64,000 nt of DNA from Chamaecrista fasciculata. Taxonomy: Eukaryota; Streptophyta; Magnoliopsida; Fabales; Fabaceae. Location of the stretch: positions 48,103-112,102 of the forward strand of contig QANZ01015695.1 of the NCBI GenBank assembly GCA_003254925.1. The letters are read 5' to 3'. Numbering within the stretch: the first letter of the stretch is position 1; the number at the start of each line of letters is the position of its first letter. This document shows, piece after piece, positions 21,783-44,051 of this stretch. The translations under genes and the position numbers were made by a program. The notes beneath the pieces were generated by a model that saw only the letters and a list, made by a program, of their open reading frames with translations, made no database searches and was not told the DNA's origin.

Positions 21783-23180
21783 GAAGATTTCGAGCTTCAA
21801 TGAAGATATTTCTGTAGGGGACGATAACTTTTTTTTTTTCCTGTGAAAACCTTTAATAATAAGTCTTGTATCATAATGGGCCTATTGGGCTTAATGTCAT
21901 AAGTTGCAGCCCAAGTCAGTAAATTATTCTTTTTTTTTTAGAAAAAAAAAAGCATCAAAACCAAATTAAAAAGTCAAAAGCACTTAGAAAGTTAGAATAG
22001 TGATAACACAAATTTAATAATACCCAAAGATAATCTTTAAATAGTGTTAAATTAAAGTGAATTCAAGAAATATAAAAAGAAAATATAAATATACATACAT
22101 AAGTGAACCGAAAAAGATAATCTTTTTTTGGAACTTTGACAAATACTTTATTAATGACTAATTTACCAAAAAAAAAAAGAGTTTTTCATTAAACATCAAG
22201 ATTGAAAATTTTCAGTTTTCAACATCAACAATGATGTAAAAATTCAATTCTTACTTCTTAAATACAATCCAATAATTTCATAACTCTCCATAACTTCATA
22301 GAAACTTATTTGGTTTAAGAAAACCATCAAAATCTCCCTAGAGACTAATATGCAAACTTTAAAGTTTTATCTCAAAACATGAAATTTTAAAATACACTCT
22401 CTAAGTTCAAATTGATGATGTAGGAATCAATATTATCTTCCACTAAGCTTACCCAAACCAACAATTTTAAGAAAACTCAAAGATTTCATTAAAATCCCCA
22501 ATTAAAGTTTTACCCTAAACCCTATTGGGTCCCAAAATTGGTATGTGTGGAGTCGAGCATCAAAACAAGAGAGAGAGAGATTTGAGCTGATAATCAGCTG
22601 ATATAAAAGGGGCGGGGCTGTTTTATAATTTCAGCCAGATTTGGAGGGGTAAAAGTCCATTTTTGGGAGAAAAAGTTGACCAGAAAATCAGTGTATTATC
22701 CAGAAATGTTTGAATTCTTTTAAAAACAATCCCTAAAAACTCAAAAGTATAGAAATATAATTTTTTTTTTGACAAAATTTATGTAGTTGGATTCGTTGTA
22801 AAGAGTAGGTTCCAAATATATAATTTATTTTCAAAAATATTATATCTATCGGTTATTATTTCTTACTCAAAAGCGTCTTATAATTAAATTAAATGAAACT
22901 CGGATAAAATTCTTGAGTCAGATTGCTCCCAAAATTTAACCACAAACTCATTAAGGTTAAATCTTTAAATATAAAAAATTGTTTATTTAACTCATTCATT
23001 GTGAGATTTTTTTTGGTTAAGTAGAATATTTAAGTTGTATAGATTAGCTAATGTGTAAAAGGATTCCTACAAGTTGTATGAAATTTGATTTCCCCATCAA
23101 ACATGGTTCATGATGAAAACCATGGAAGTAGAGTCAAATAACAGAAAATATGGTGGGATTGGTTTATGTATATATATATG
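21783..23180. other. Divergent intergenic region, RNC to RH20
   Basis: Spacer between two genes transcribed away from each other. It has short poly-A/T runs and a GA run near 22570. No element or gene is recognised. Confidence 0.5.
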
Positions 23181-23606
23181 GATTAAAGTGCATTTTTGGT
23201 CCCATAACTTTGGCAAATGTTTCAATTTGGTCCCATAACTTTTTTTGTTGCAATTTTGGTCCCGTAACTTTGGCAAAGGTCTCAATTTAGTCTTTTAACT
23301 TTTTTTGTTGCAATTTTGGTCCTATAACTTCTAAAAACGTCTTACCGTTGGTCTCGAGCTAATTTCCATCTGTCCCATAACTTCACCCATATTTGTCATG
23401 TCATCAGCCATAGTATGTCAGATCATCTTTAGCGGCAGATAATGGATGGAAATCAATATTGGGACCAACGGTGAGACGTTTTCAAAAGTTATGGGACCAA
23501 AATTGCAACAAAAAAAGTTATGGGACCAAATTGAGACCTTTGCCAAAGTTATGGAACCAAAATTGCAACAAAAATAGTTATGGGACCAAAAGTGCACTTT
23601 AGCCTA
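23181..23606. repeat. Fold-back element, GGTCCCATAACTTT family
   Basis: Left arm: TAAAGTGCA followed by three or four copies of TTTTGGTCCCATAACTTT. The right arm has the same array inverted (AAAGTTATGGGACCAAA) and ends TGCACTTTAGCC. The centre, about 23370-23450, is unique sequence. No unambiguous target duplication because the flanks are AT repeats. Confidence 0.8.
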
Positions 23607-23628
23607 TATTTTTTAAAAAATTTAAGGG

Positions 23629-23787
23629 CCTGATTGGTTTAAGAAAATGTTTCCTGTTTTCATTTTCTGTTTCCATTTCTGGAATTCTATTTTCATTTCA
23701 AAATTTGTACAAAACACGTTTTCAGTCATATTTCCTGTTTTCAGTGAAAATGGAAACAGGAAACAGGGCAACCAATCAGACCCTTAT
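23629..23787. repeat. Short MITE with GGGCCTGATTGGTT-type ends
   Basis: The terminal inverted repeats are GGGCCTGATTGGTT and AACCAATCAGACCC. The arms contain TGTTTCCTGTTTTC and its inverse. It resembles the longer sequence at about 58330-59190. Flanking triplets are TAA and TTA, so the target duplication is not exact. Confidence 0.6.
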
Positions 23788-24195
23788 ATTTTACCTATAT
23801 TCACAATTTTTTTTTTCCTTTTCTTTGACGTGAACATTTAAATAATCTGCACCTATATTCACTGAAAAAAAATCCGACATAAATATAAAATTAAGTTCAC
23901 CTAGTAAAAAAATTATATTAATTACTTAAAAAAATGTAAAATAATCTTTAATTTCCGTCATGAAGATTAAGCTAATTTCTCTTGTAATTACTGTAAAACG
24001 TGTCTTATAATCACTGGAATGTGTAATCTTCTTGTCGTGTACACAAGGTAGGTTTAGCTTCACCCTTTTGCTCTAGAGAGAGAGATACAGAGCGATACTG
24101 TAGATTCTTTTGTTCCATATTCATTCTTCCTTCGTCGTCACCATCTTGCTTCTGAAAACAAAGCCGTCGTCAATCGCGGCATTCAGCAACGAGTC

Positions 24196-28483
<4,288 letters not shown>

Positions 28484-29450
28484 TTGATGGAGGAGTTGAC
28501 GGATGGATAATGCTCAAAACATTCATGTCCTTGGTGATTTGGTAATCAGTATCAGAGGCGCGTGGTGTCTGGATTTGCATGCAACACTGTACTTTGCTGC
28601 TACTTGCAAATTAGCTTAACTTGTAAGAATAGTAATAGGAGAGTTATCTTTAATTTTTTCTTCACTCTATTTTGTTCAAGTGTCATAGAAAGAACATTGA
28701 TAGGCTAGGATCTCTGTACCATTACATTTGTTTATATAGTTCATACCACTAAAGCTCATCTTGCAGGAAACAAGAATGGCTTGAATTGGTTCACATCATT
28801 GTTTTTTCCTAAAAGAGTCTTCAGCCCTGCATAACTTGCTTCCTCCAATGGGAAAAGTTAGAAAGAAAATAGATGGAATAATGAAACGAAGAAGTTGAAT
28901 AATTAATTTACCTTCATATTTAAACCAACGCTTTAAAAAGGTGCCAAACGACCAAATTATACGTACACCAAAGTTTAGTTGTGTTTTTTTTTTTCATTTA
29001 ATCTGTTTTAGTTAGTCTTAAATATTTTTTGATTTGTATTCATCGAAATTTAAATTTAGAAATTTAGTGGGGCTTTATTTTTTTGCCATAATTGAGTGGG
29101 TTTGTTAAAAAAACATAAAACGGTCCAATTTTTGTTTTCATCCTTTAATGATCGGTTCTTCTAATTTTTGTAAAATAAAGGTGATCTCTTTTATATGTCA
29201 TCTGAATCAAAGTGGTTTTGGATGGTTTAGGATGGATCAAAATAGTCTGTATATACGATCTAATCACATTAATTTAAACCAATACACAAGTACTACCTAG
29301 TAACCTTCCCCTCTTTCAAAGGTTGTTATTTAAATTATATTTATATTATTTTTTCCTATTCTCCCTCTCTCCCCCAAAAGTATCTAGATCATCAACCACT
29401 CCATTTATTAGAAATAAAAAATAAGGCAAAAGTATTTTTCTAATATCTAT
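28484..29450. other. RH20 3' UTR and spacer
   Basis: No coding frame is supported. The first few hundred bases must include the RH20 3' UTR. No poly(A) site could be fixed. Confidence 0.5.
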
Positions 29451-30441
29451 AGGTAAAAGTATTGTTAGTATCCCCAGCGTATGAGGTCATTTTCAGTTAT
29501 CTTTCTAACGTTTTTTTTTTAATTATACCCTAACCTCTAGCTCTGATAATGAAACTAACGGATTTTGCTAATGTGTCAGCTGATGTGGCATTTTTTTTAT
29601 TTTAAAGTCCTTAAGTTTTCATTATTTAGAAATCTTCCATTCTCTTAAGATTTTTATTTCACACGAATTCCTAACTAATTACAGAATAATCCATAATGTT
29701 TGTCATCTTTAACGAATTGGTCCCTGCAATTGAGAAACTTATAAAATCCCTTCCCTCTGTTGTTCACAGTTTCGGCAACCACACACAAACTCATTGGTGA
29801 ACCTCGAATACAGAGAAATCGAGCAGAAATATCAATAGCTCTGGGCCTCTATGTCCCGACGTTAACACACAATCCAGTGGCAGCTTTGTTGTGGTCGTCG
29901 AAATTGAGAAGTAAACTAACTTCAAAACCCCTTTGGAGGGAGAGGCAAAATAGAGAAGATGGGTGAGGTAGGCGGTTGTAAGGGAAGATAAGGGATGAAA
30001 GCAATGTAATTTAGGGGAGATGGCTAGGAAGCTAAGGACGACGACAAGAAGGACCATGTCGACAGAAACGAGGACAGAGTAGACGCAACGATGAAGTGTG
30101 GTGGTGAGGTTTAGGATGAGAGAATGAGGGTTGTTAATAACTTCTAAGGACTTGTTTGTTAAAGATGAAAAACATTCTGGACTATTCTGTAATTAGTTAG
30201 GGACTCGTGTGAAAGAAAAATCTTGAGAGAATGGAGGATTTCTAAATAATGAAAACTCAAATATCTTAAAACAAAAAAATGCCACATGGGCAAAATCTGT
30301 TAGTTTCATTGACATAGTTAGGGGTTGGGGTATAATTGATTCAAATATGAAATGTTAGGGATATAATTGACAAAAAAAAAAAATTGGGGGTATAACTGAA
30401 AATGACCCCATACATTGAGAGTACCAAGAGTATTTTTACCT
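29451..30441. mobile_element. Fold-back element, family F, copy 1 (about 0.99 kb)
   Basis: The outer ends are AGGTAAAAGTATT and its inverse. The arms (about 29451-29720 and about 30130-30441) match inverted through GAGGTCATTTTCAGTTAT, TTTCATTATTTAGAAATC and CTAACTAATTACAGAAT. The centre (about 29760-30120) is GC-richer and homologous to the centre of copy 2 at 49205-49660, in opposite orientation. The minus frame 29791-30057 reads MVLLVVVLSFLAISPKL, close to the copy-2 frame. The central block is probably captured gene sequence carried by the family. Confidence 0.75.
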
Positions 30442-30711
30442 AAATTTTATATTAGTTTTCAATTTTTATCTTTAAAATTCATTTACTATCAACTTCATCT
30501 CCAAAGTTTCAATTGATTGATTTTATTCTTTATTTTAACTTCATGGTGATTTTTAATTTGGATCATGATTTTTTTAATAATTTTACATTACATGTCATAA
30601 ATCATATAAAATTATGGTTAATTCATTAGATAAAGATAATACAAAGGATAAATTAAATAGCCCAAAATATGAATATTAATGATAAAATTAATAGTAAATA
30701 TGAGATGATGT

Positions 30712-31622
30712 TAAATTGTACTAAATCACAGGCCCCTACTAGAGCCGTCAAAACGAGTCAACCCAACTCATTCGAGCTGGCTCATCACGGGCTGCGGCTT
30801 GCGCGAGCCAAAGACCCCAGGCGAGTCTGGTTTTGCCAACTCGACTCACCAACTTAGTGAACTAGATTAGCCCACCTAACTCACCAACCTTCAATTTTTT
30901 TTTCATTTTTTCATTTTTTCCCACTTAAATTAAAAATATCAATCAGCCGTAACAAATAACAATACTTTTTCAACACCCTTCAAAATCAACAAGCCACATA
31001 AACACATGAGAAGAAGTTAGATTAGGGTTTGATGTATTGTAGGGGAAAGAACTTTGAAGAAGCCAATAAGGGACTGAAATCGACGCGAGAGAGAGTGATT
31101 GAACCTAGATATTTTTAGTTTTAGGATTTTAATTTTTAAAAATAAGGTGGGTTGGCTCACTAACTCGCCAACTCACTTGAGCTAGCCCACTACGAGCCGT
31201 GGGTTAAGTGAGCCAACCCACTCGACCTAAAATTTTTGGTGAGCCAGATTTTCTCAACCCGGCTCGCCAATTTGGCGAGTTAAACGAGTCAAACCATCGG
31301 ATTTGGCTCGTTTTAACGGCTCTACCCCTTGCATTTTTAATTGTGCTCACTTAGGATCCTTGAGTTTTAAAACTTGGCAAACAGACATTTTGAACTTTCA
31401 ACTTTGTTCACTTAAGACCAATAAATAGCCTCATTTTTCTAAAAACTCATGGGTCAGTGAACAAAGTTGAAAGCTCAGTGTTTTGTCTGTCAAGTTTTAA
31501 AACTCAAGAGTCCTAAGTGAGCATAGTTAAAAATTCCAGAGGTATGTCTATCAAATTTTAAAACTCGAGTATTTTTCGCCCCTAACATAAAAATTGAGGG
31601 GATCTCAGTGCAATTTAGCCTA
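30712..31622. repeat. Fold-back MITE carrying hAT MITE B in its left arm
   Basis: The inverted arms pair TTGTGCTCACTTAGGA with TCCTAAGTGAGCAT and CTTTCAACTTTGTTCA with TGAACAAAGTTGAAAG. The left end (AAATTGTACTAAATCAC) matches the inverse of the right end (31580-31622) only if the 585-bp hAT element is removed, so hAT B inserted into it. Confidence 0.6.
30740..31324. mobile_element. Non-autonomous hAT-type element (MITE B), 585 bp
   Basis: The termini are TAGAGCCGTCAAAACGAG and GTTTTAACGGCTCTA, the same as MITE A. The interior again has GAGCCAACCC/GGGTTGGCTC arms. The flanks GCCCCTAC and CCCCTTGC give only an imperfect 8-bp duplication, so this copy is older or mutated compared with A. Confidence 0.8.
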
Positions 31623-32045
31623 AGTTAATTGACAAAGAAAGAAAGAAAATTTTTCACTTTCTGAAAGAAAAATTAATCACAAATTTATCTCTAATTTGTG
31701 ATTAAAAAAGAAAATTTTTATTTTTTTCTTTATCAACTCACTTATTATATAACACATATAAGAAACAAATTATCTATCTCAACGGTTAGGTTAGAAATAA
31801 TAGCAAAAATTAGACGAAATTACATTTCGGGGACCAAAATGGAACAAAAATAGTTTTATGACCAAAATAAAACTTACCCATAATTTGAGGAATAAAATGA
31901 GGTTTTAACAAGAAAAACAATAGGGTTGGAACCTTTGGAGGTTGTTGGAAGGAAAATTTACAGTACTGAAGCAAACGGTATTTTGTATTCAGTAGAATCA
32001 TTGAGAGTGCATGGTAGAACTGTGCTTTCATCAGCATCTGTAACA
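31623..32045. other. Spacer and 5' UTR of the following gene
   Basis: Contains an imperfect palindrome at about 31670-31706 (AATCACAAATTTATC and its inverse) and a GGGGACCAAAATGG motif near 31830. The 5' UTR of the next gene presumably covers the last part. Confidence 0.45.
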
Positions 32046-34215
32046 ATGAGTGAAGCTGAAGGTCCAAAGCTATTCGTCAACAAGCCTCGCAAAGGTCCCC
32101 TTACTCTCTCCCTCAAGCAACTTCAGATTCCATTTTTCGTTTTTTCTTTTGGTTAAAAACTGACATTGTTATAATTATTTTTGTTTTTCGAAAATTTGTG
32201 AAAGCGATTTCTAGATCTCTTGTTTTTTGGTTATAGGTAGACTTTGAGGTCTTGGAATCTGATCATTTGATTTGTTCGTGTTGTTGTAAGCAGAGCAACT
32301 GAAGCAAGTTCGAGAACAGAAAAAGGGGAACGCGTTTTCCTCGCCGGCATCGTCATCAGCGATGGATTCACAGTCGTCGGCTCCTCCGCCGCCTCCTAAG
32401 GAATCTTTTGCTCGTCGCTACAAATTCGTGTGGCCTATGCTTTTGGCTGTAAATCTTGCTATTGGAGGTCATTTTCCTAACCCGATTGATTACTCTCAAC
32501 TGCAATAAATTCGTTTTAGGTCTACTCCGTTGACTGTTACTTGCTAGTAATATTGAAATTTATGAAATGGGTAAAAGATGATTCATCATTCTTTTGCCGA
32601 TTAATGGTAGTGTGTACATGACTATTTGTTGCTATGATGAAGATTGGGTTTTTCTTTTCCTTTTATTACATCCCTTTTTGATTAAATAATCTGGATTATT
32701 AAATTTTTTCTAGAGCAGCTTTATTGTTTTCTCCTTATGTTTTAGAAAATGTGCTGGAAATATAATTATTTGGGGTTGAAATTTCATGAGATATCATCCT
32801 TGGAATGTATGACTTCACTGATGGAGAATCCTAGATTTAAAACTAGGAATTAGTTGTTAATTGGCCTTGCCATGTATGTAGTGGATGATTACTTCTTTTT
32901 CAGATTTTTCTCCTCATACATGTCTGAGCTTGGGAAGAAACCATACTTGCATTTGCAATGAATGAAACTTTCATATATGAGTATGGACGATATAGAACAA
33001 AAGTTCCAAAATGAAAGACATACTCAAGATGAATTTCTCTTATTATTTTGTATACTCCAGCTGCCCAATTTTAGTGTTTTGCTGAACCCTTAAAATAATT
33101 GCAACAACAACGTAAGAATTTGAAATCTGGAGTTAGTTTTACAAATTTAGTTGTTGTTTCAATCAAAAATATTCTTGGGGTCATGCTTATTCTATGGATT
33201 ATTTGGGGAGCTTAAATATTTTGCTCCAACTGTGATTTATCATACCTAACATTAACTATCACTGACTTGTGTAGCAAAATTAGTTGATACTTCTTGTAAC
33301 TGCTTTATTGTGTCTGGCTTCTCATCTAGTTTCCAGAAATTTGAATATACAGGAGTATAGTCATTAATTGTCACTTTTTTTTATACATTCACAGGAGGTT
33401 TAGTAGTTCTGAATGAAGTGATTACTTTGCTAGCTAGCATGTTGTGCTTTAGTCTATTGATCATTTTGAGACTTGGTTTTCTGAACCCAACCTCAGTCTG
33501 CTTGTTTCATGTTGAGGATGAATCGTTTTGAGACTAGTCACTTTTTTATACATTCACGAGAGGAGATTTAGTAGTTTTGAATGAAGTGATTACTTTGCTA
33601 GCCAGCATGTTGTAGGTTAGTTTATTGATCATTTTGAGACTCTGAAACCAAACTCAGTCTCATGTTGAGGGACAAATCATTGAGACTTGTCACTTTTTTT
33701 TTGTTTTTTGTACATTCATGAGAAGAGATTTAGTAGTTTTGAATGAAGTGATTATTTTGCTAGCTAGCATGTTGTGGTTTAGTCTATTGATCATTTTGAA
33801 ACTCGGTTTTCTGAACCCAACCTCAGTCTGCTTGTTTCATGTTGAGGGGCGAATCTTGCTTTGGTTTCCCGATGTTAGACTGATGAGTGTTGGAACTCTA
33901 TACTATGTAGGTTATTTGTTTGTGAGGACAAAGAAGAAAGATGTAGATGTGGAGGAGAAACAGCACGAAACTCCCATTACAACTAAAGATACCACAGCTC
34001 AAGCTGCTGTGACATCCGTGCCCACACCACCAATTACAAAGCCGGTGATCAAACGAGAACCAATTCCAGAGAACCAGCAAAGGGACCTATTCAAGTGGAT
34101 GTTGGAAGAGAAAAGGAAGGTCAAAACAAAAGATCCTGAGGAGAAGCGGAAACTTGATGAAGAGAAGGCTATTCTGAAACAGTTCATTCGGGCAAAATCT
34201 ATCCCAAATATTTAG
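32046..34215 (+). CDS. Small proline-rich single-pass membrane protein, At1g55160-like (three exons, 175 aa)
   Basis: Exons: 32046-32094, 32294-32467, 33911-34215, joined by in-phase GT-AG introns. The protein starts MSEAEGPKLFVNKPRKEQLK. It has a serine-rich stretch, PPPPP, then one hydrophobic segment (WPMLLAVNLAIGGYLFV, about residues 65-82) followed by RTKKK. A long hydrophilic tail rich in Lys/Glu ends in AKSIPNI. The arrangement suggests one membrane span with the charged tail on one side. It matches my memory of Arabidopsis At1g55160, loosely named WAS/WASL-interacting family; its biochemical role is unknown to me. Intron 2 carries a tandem triplication ending about 50 bp before exon 3. 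The first in-frame ATG was taken as start. Confidence 0.85.
33371..33860 (+). repeat. Tandem triplication (about 150-170 bp unit) in intron 2
   Basis: Units start at 33371, 33538 and 33690, each beginning TCACTTTTTT. They share TTTAGTAGTT(C/T)TGAATGAAG, TGCTAGC(T/C)AGCATGTTGT and CTCAGTCT(G/C). Unit 1 and unit 3 are closest; unit 2 has lost a short block. Confidence 0.92.
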
Positions 34216-36341
34216 ATCTTCACCATAAAAGAAATTATTAAACCAAAGCGTACTTCAATTGATTCCTTAAAAGGTTTTCTTCTCTGTTTTTGCTTTGTTG
34301 GTGATGAGGTTTAGATTACCTTTGGGGAGAGTTTAACTGTGTGATCAATGTACAGATTCCCCCATTTGCCCAATATTGTGTTGTTTCCGTAAGTTTTCGG
34401 ACTATGTTATTCAATTAGATGGTTTTTCAAGAAGCTGGTGGGTGGACACTGATTTATAATATGTCAATTACTCGCTCATTTATAGTGAATGACTAGATTA
34501 AACTAATCATGAACAGTTGTACAAATATGTAAGAAAGCAACCCACTTATAAATCTTCTGATGTGGTTGGTGTGACAAACTAATTTTTTTTGCATATTTGA
34601 TTAACTTAAAAATTTCTTTGAATAGATTTCATCTGTATTTTCATTAGAGCTATCCATGGGATCAAGCATGAAGGTGGATGAACCTGCTTGATTATGTGAC
34701 CACAAGACATAGAACCAGGTACAAATAAAAATCCTGCAAAATGAACTTTAATTGAATCTGAGTTTGCAGGAAAGTTTCTTTCATACAAACATTAAGCAAA
34801 GAACTGGAAATATAACATATGTTACTAAACATCTTCCACTTCCAGAAACTTCTATCTCCCTTTCTGGGTTCTCTCTCTGAAATATAACATTACCTATTAA
34901 TTTTGTGAGCATTTTCTTTCTGGCTGAACTAGCATATCATTCTATGGAAAATATCTACCTGACATGAATATACATTGGGACATCTTCCATCATTAATATC
35001 TCAATATTCATTGGTCATTTCCAATTTCCCAAGTTGAGCATATTCTCCAGGTTTGGGCACTGAAACTAGAGATCCACATGGGACTAAGGCAAGCATGCAC
35101 AATTTCCAAAAAGGAGGTGCAAAATTGCTCTGTACAGTGCAGATTGCAGAGCGGTACAGTTCCCACAACATACAAGCTTCCATTACCAAGCAAACAACCA
35201 AATAGGTCATTTTTCTGAACTCTAAGTCTCTCCTGAAATATATGCATCCTTATGGTCCAAGTTTCTCAAACTTCCGAGAATATACAAATATACCCCATTA
35301 TTCTTTCCTGGGATTCTTTTTAATTTTTTTTTATAACTAAAAATGTAATTCTCAATTTAGAGAATAGCAGCGCCGAATAGTCACTGATGCCATGATGATA
35401 TTATAGTATGAACGTTGAATTTAGACGCTTAAACATAGGCTAGGTTGTTTAAACCGAGAGATTAAAGCAAATAGAAAACCTTATTAATCAAGAAATGGGC
35501 CATTGTGGAATTAATATGATATATATATAATAACACTAAAATAACTGTGGGGGCAACAGTCAAAGAGAGATTTATATTTATAAAGGTTAATCAAAGTTGT
35601 GCACCCATATAAAATCTCTCCTTGGAAAAGAGATGGTTTACTTTTTAATAAATGCTTGCTTTTCCTACACAATTGGCTTTCTTATTTGTGCTTGCTCCAA
35701 TGAAAAGAATATATCAAATTATCAATCACCACACCCTCCTCATTCAAATAATGGAATAGTAATGTTAGTAAAGAAAGTGATGCACATGTGGCCCTACCTT
35801 ATAATATGAGAGAGGATTCAAGAGTTTGGCTATTCAGTAAAGACTGAGGTCTCTTACTATCAATTTAAATTTGATAGGGGCAATGATATGCAAAACACCA
35901 TTGTTGGGGGCATTTATTTTTTTTTTCTCCTCTTTCATACTGATTTGTTTATTCATTTTTGGAGAATATCTTTTGTGAGAAAAATTCTAAATATATCAAA
36001 TTGATGGTAGAGGGTATGTCCATAAGATTGTCTGAACTACATTCAATATTGGACAAAGTTCCAAAACAATGGTGAAGTGGGAGATTAGATGGGGAAATTA
36101 TTTAGTATAGAGAGAGAAATATAAAGAAAGAGGACCAAAAGTTGAGGGAGAATGATGAAGATGAAGATGATGATGATGATGATGATGGAAGAATGTGATT
36201 GGACTTATTGAGTATCACATGAAGGCACGAGGACACCCAACTACTACGGCCAAAGGAAGAGGGAGGCCTTAATCTACAAAGCCACGAGAACAATCATGCC
36301 CTTTGTGGGGACTTCCCTATTTGCTTGTAATTCTATATAAA
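34216..36341. other. Intergenic, nothing firmly recognised
   Basis: Minus-strand frames at 34606-34788 and 35001-35247 look more protein-like than their surroundings (segments GFLFVPGSMSCGH and LGNGSLYVVGTVPLC). They are not joined and match no family I can name, so a decayed gene is possible. A (GAT)n microsatellite lies at about 36155-36186. Confidence 0.35.
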
Positions 36342-36357
36342 AACAACAAATCCATAA

Positions 36358-36535
36358 ACTACATGAGTGTGGTCTAGTGGTTCTTCACTTGGTCCCTTAA
36401 TCAAGTGATGAAGGTTCGAACTTCATGTTTAGTATGAAAATCATTTTGTGGCCAGTCGTTTACTCTTAAGTGGAAGACCCGCGGCGAAAGAATTAGTCAC
36501 TGTTTCCAATGGTGGATACTTGGTTTCTAAAAAAA
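36358..36535 (+). mobile_element. tRNA-derived SINE with 16-bp target duplication
   Basis: The box A-like TGGTCTAGTGGT at about 36369 and the box B GGTTCGAACTT at about 36413 have pol III promoter spacing. The body ends in an A-run. The flanks AACAACAAATCCATAA (36342-36357) and AACAGCAAACCCATAA (36536-36551) agree at 14 of 16 positions. It is not a functional tRNA gene because no acceptor stem closes. Confidence 0.85.
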
Positions 36536-36551
36536 AACAGCAAACCCATAA

Positions 36552-37710
36552 GCATAACATTTAATTATTCACCATCGGAGATTTAAAAATACCCAGATAG
36601 AAAAAGCCTTTGAATTTTGTTACTCAATGAAATTTGACTCTGTTTGGCCAAAACCATGGGCAAAAAACAGAGGCACTTCTCTACTACTTCATCCATAGTG
36701 AAAATATAGAAATCCAGCTAGCATTTTTAAGAAGCTCGGGAAGCATATTTCTATATATAGACTTGTAGGTTTCTTGACTAAGATGAAACCTATTTTAGTG
36801 TCTTCACTATCTCGGTCATGAAAAAGAATATACACATGTGCTCATAGTTTGTGTCATAGATTGATTTTAGTTACCCAAAACTCAAAAAATAGAAAAGGAA
36901 GCTGTGCTGAAGAGTTTTGATATAGAATCCCCTATAATCTACATGAGATAAGAAGTGATAACTAGAAAAACTGATAATAAAGAAAAGTCTCTAATATATA
37001 AATACATATTTTTATGGGTTCTTTTATGGAGAGCTAGAACTTGAAAGAACTGGAGGGGGGTTTTTTTGTTTTTTCTTTTCTTTCCATTCCTATTCTTTTA
37101 TTAAGAGTAGATGTGATGATTGAGGGAAGGGAGAGATAGAATTAAAAAAATTTGCATTCTGAAAGTTCTAACTCTTCGTAACAAAATTTTACTCTGATTT
37201 CATTATTTCTCCTAAACTTGATATGGGCTCTCTTTCTAAGGGTCTATTGCTTGACCTATCTAGGAAGCTGTGGCAGGTAATAATGTATTACTCTAAAACC
37301 GACATTCTCAATCAGAATCTTAGAAGGAAAAGAAAAACTATTATTGACCCAGATAAATCTGCAGCAGTAAAAAAATAAAATAAAATCACTTGGCTTGAAA
37401 ATAAAGACTTGTAAGCCAATGATCCACATTTGCTTAGTTTATTGCGCTCTCAATGCAATATAATATAAATATCCTGCCTAACACAAAAGGTTAGCTCAAA
37501 CTCAACAAAAGGAAAAAAAAAAAAACACACTCTTTTGCACGCCTACACACCCATGCACACTACTCATTCCTCCATTAAAAAACGTTGTTATTGCTGTGGC
37601 CACCATATGATTACGCATATTTAAGCCAAAGCTATTCGTATCATAGAGATACAGAACAAGTAAGCAAGCGAGCGTGCGGCAAGGAAGAAAGAAAGAAAGA
37701 AAAGATAATA
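36552..37710. other. Upstream region of CYP90D1
   Basis: No coding sequence. The last 200 bp or so are the likely 5' UTR, with a GAAA-repeat just before the start codon. Confidence 0.5.
37464..37470 (+). promoter_or_regulatory. Candidate TATA box of CYP90D1
   Basis: TATAAAT, 247 bp upstream of the start codon, in a CT-rich setting. Position only; no transcript evidence. Confidence 0.3.

Positions 37711-44051
<6,341 letters not shown>

Noticed and set aside
34606-35247. Minus-strand gene between the At1g55160-like gene and CYP90D1
   Set aside because: Two short protein-like frames but no joining exons, conserved motif or start; kept only as a possible relic.
36358-36420. A tRNA gene
   Set aside because: Pol III boxes are present but the acceptor stem does not close, and target duplications plus an A-tail show it is a SINE.
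37585-37710. N-terminal extension of CYP90D1 upstream of 37711
   Set aside because: The frame is open but has no ATG before 37711, and the P450 membrane anchor begins right after that ATG.
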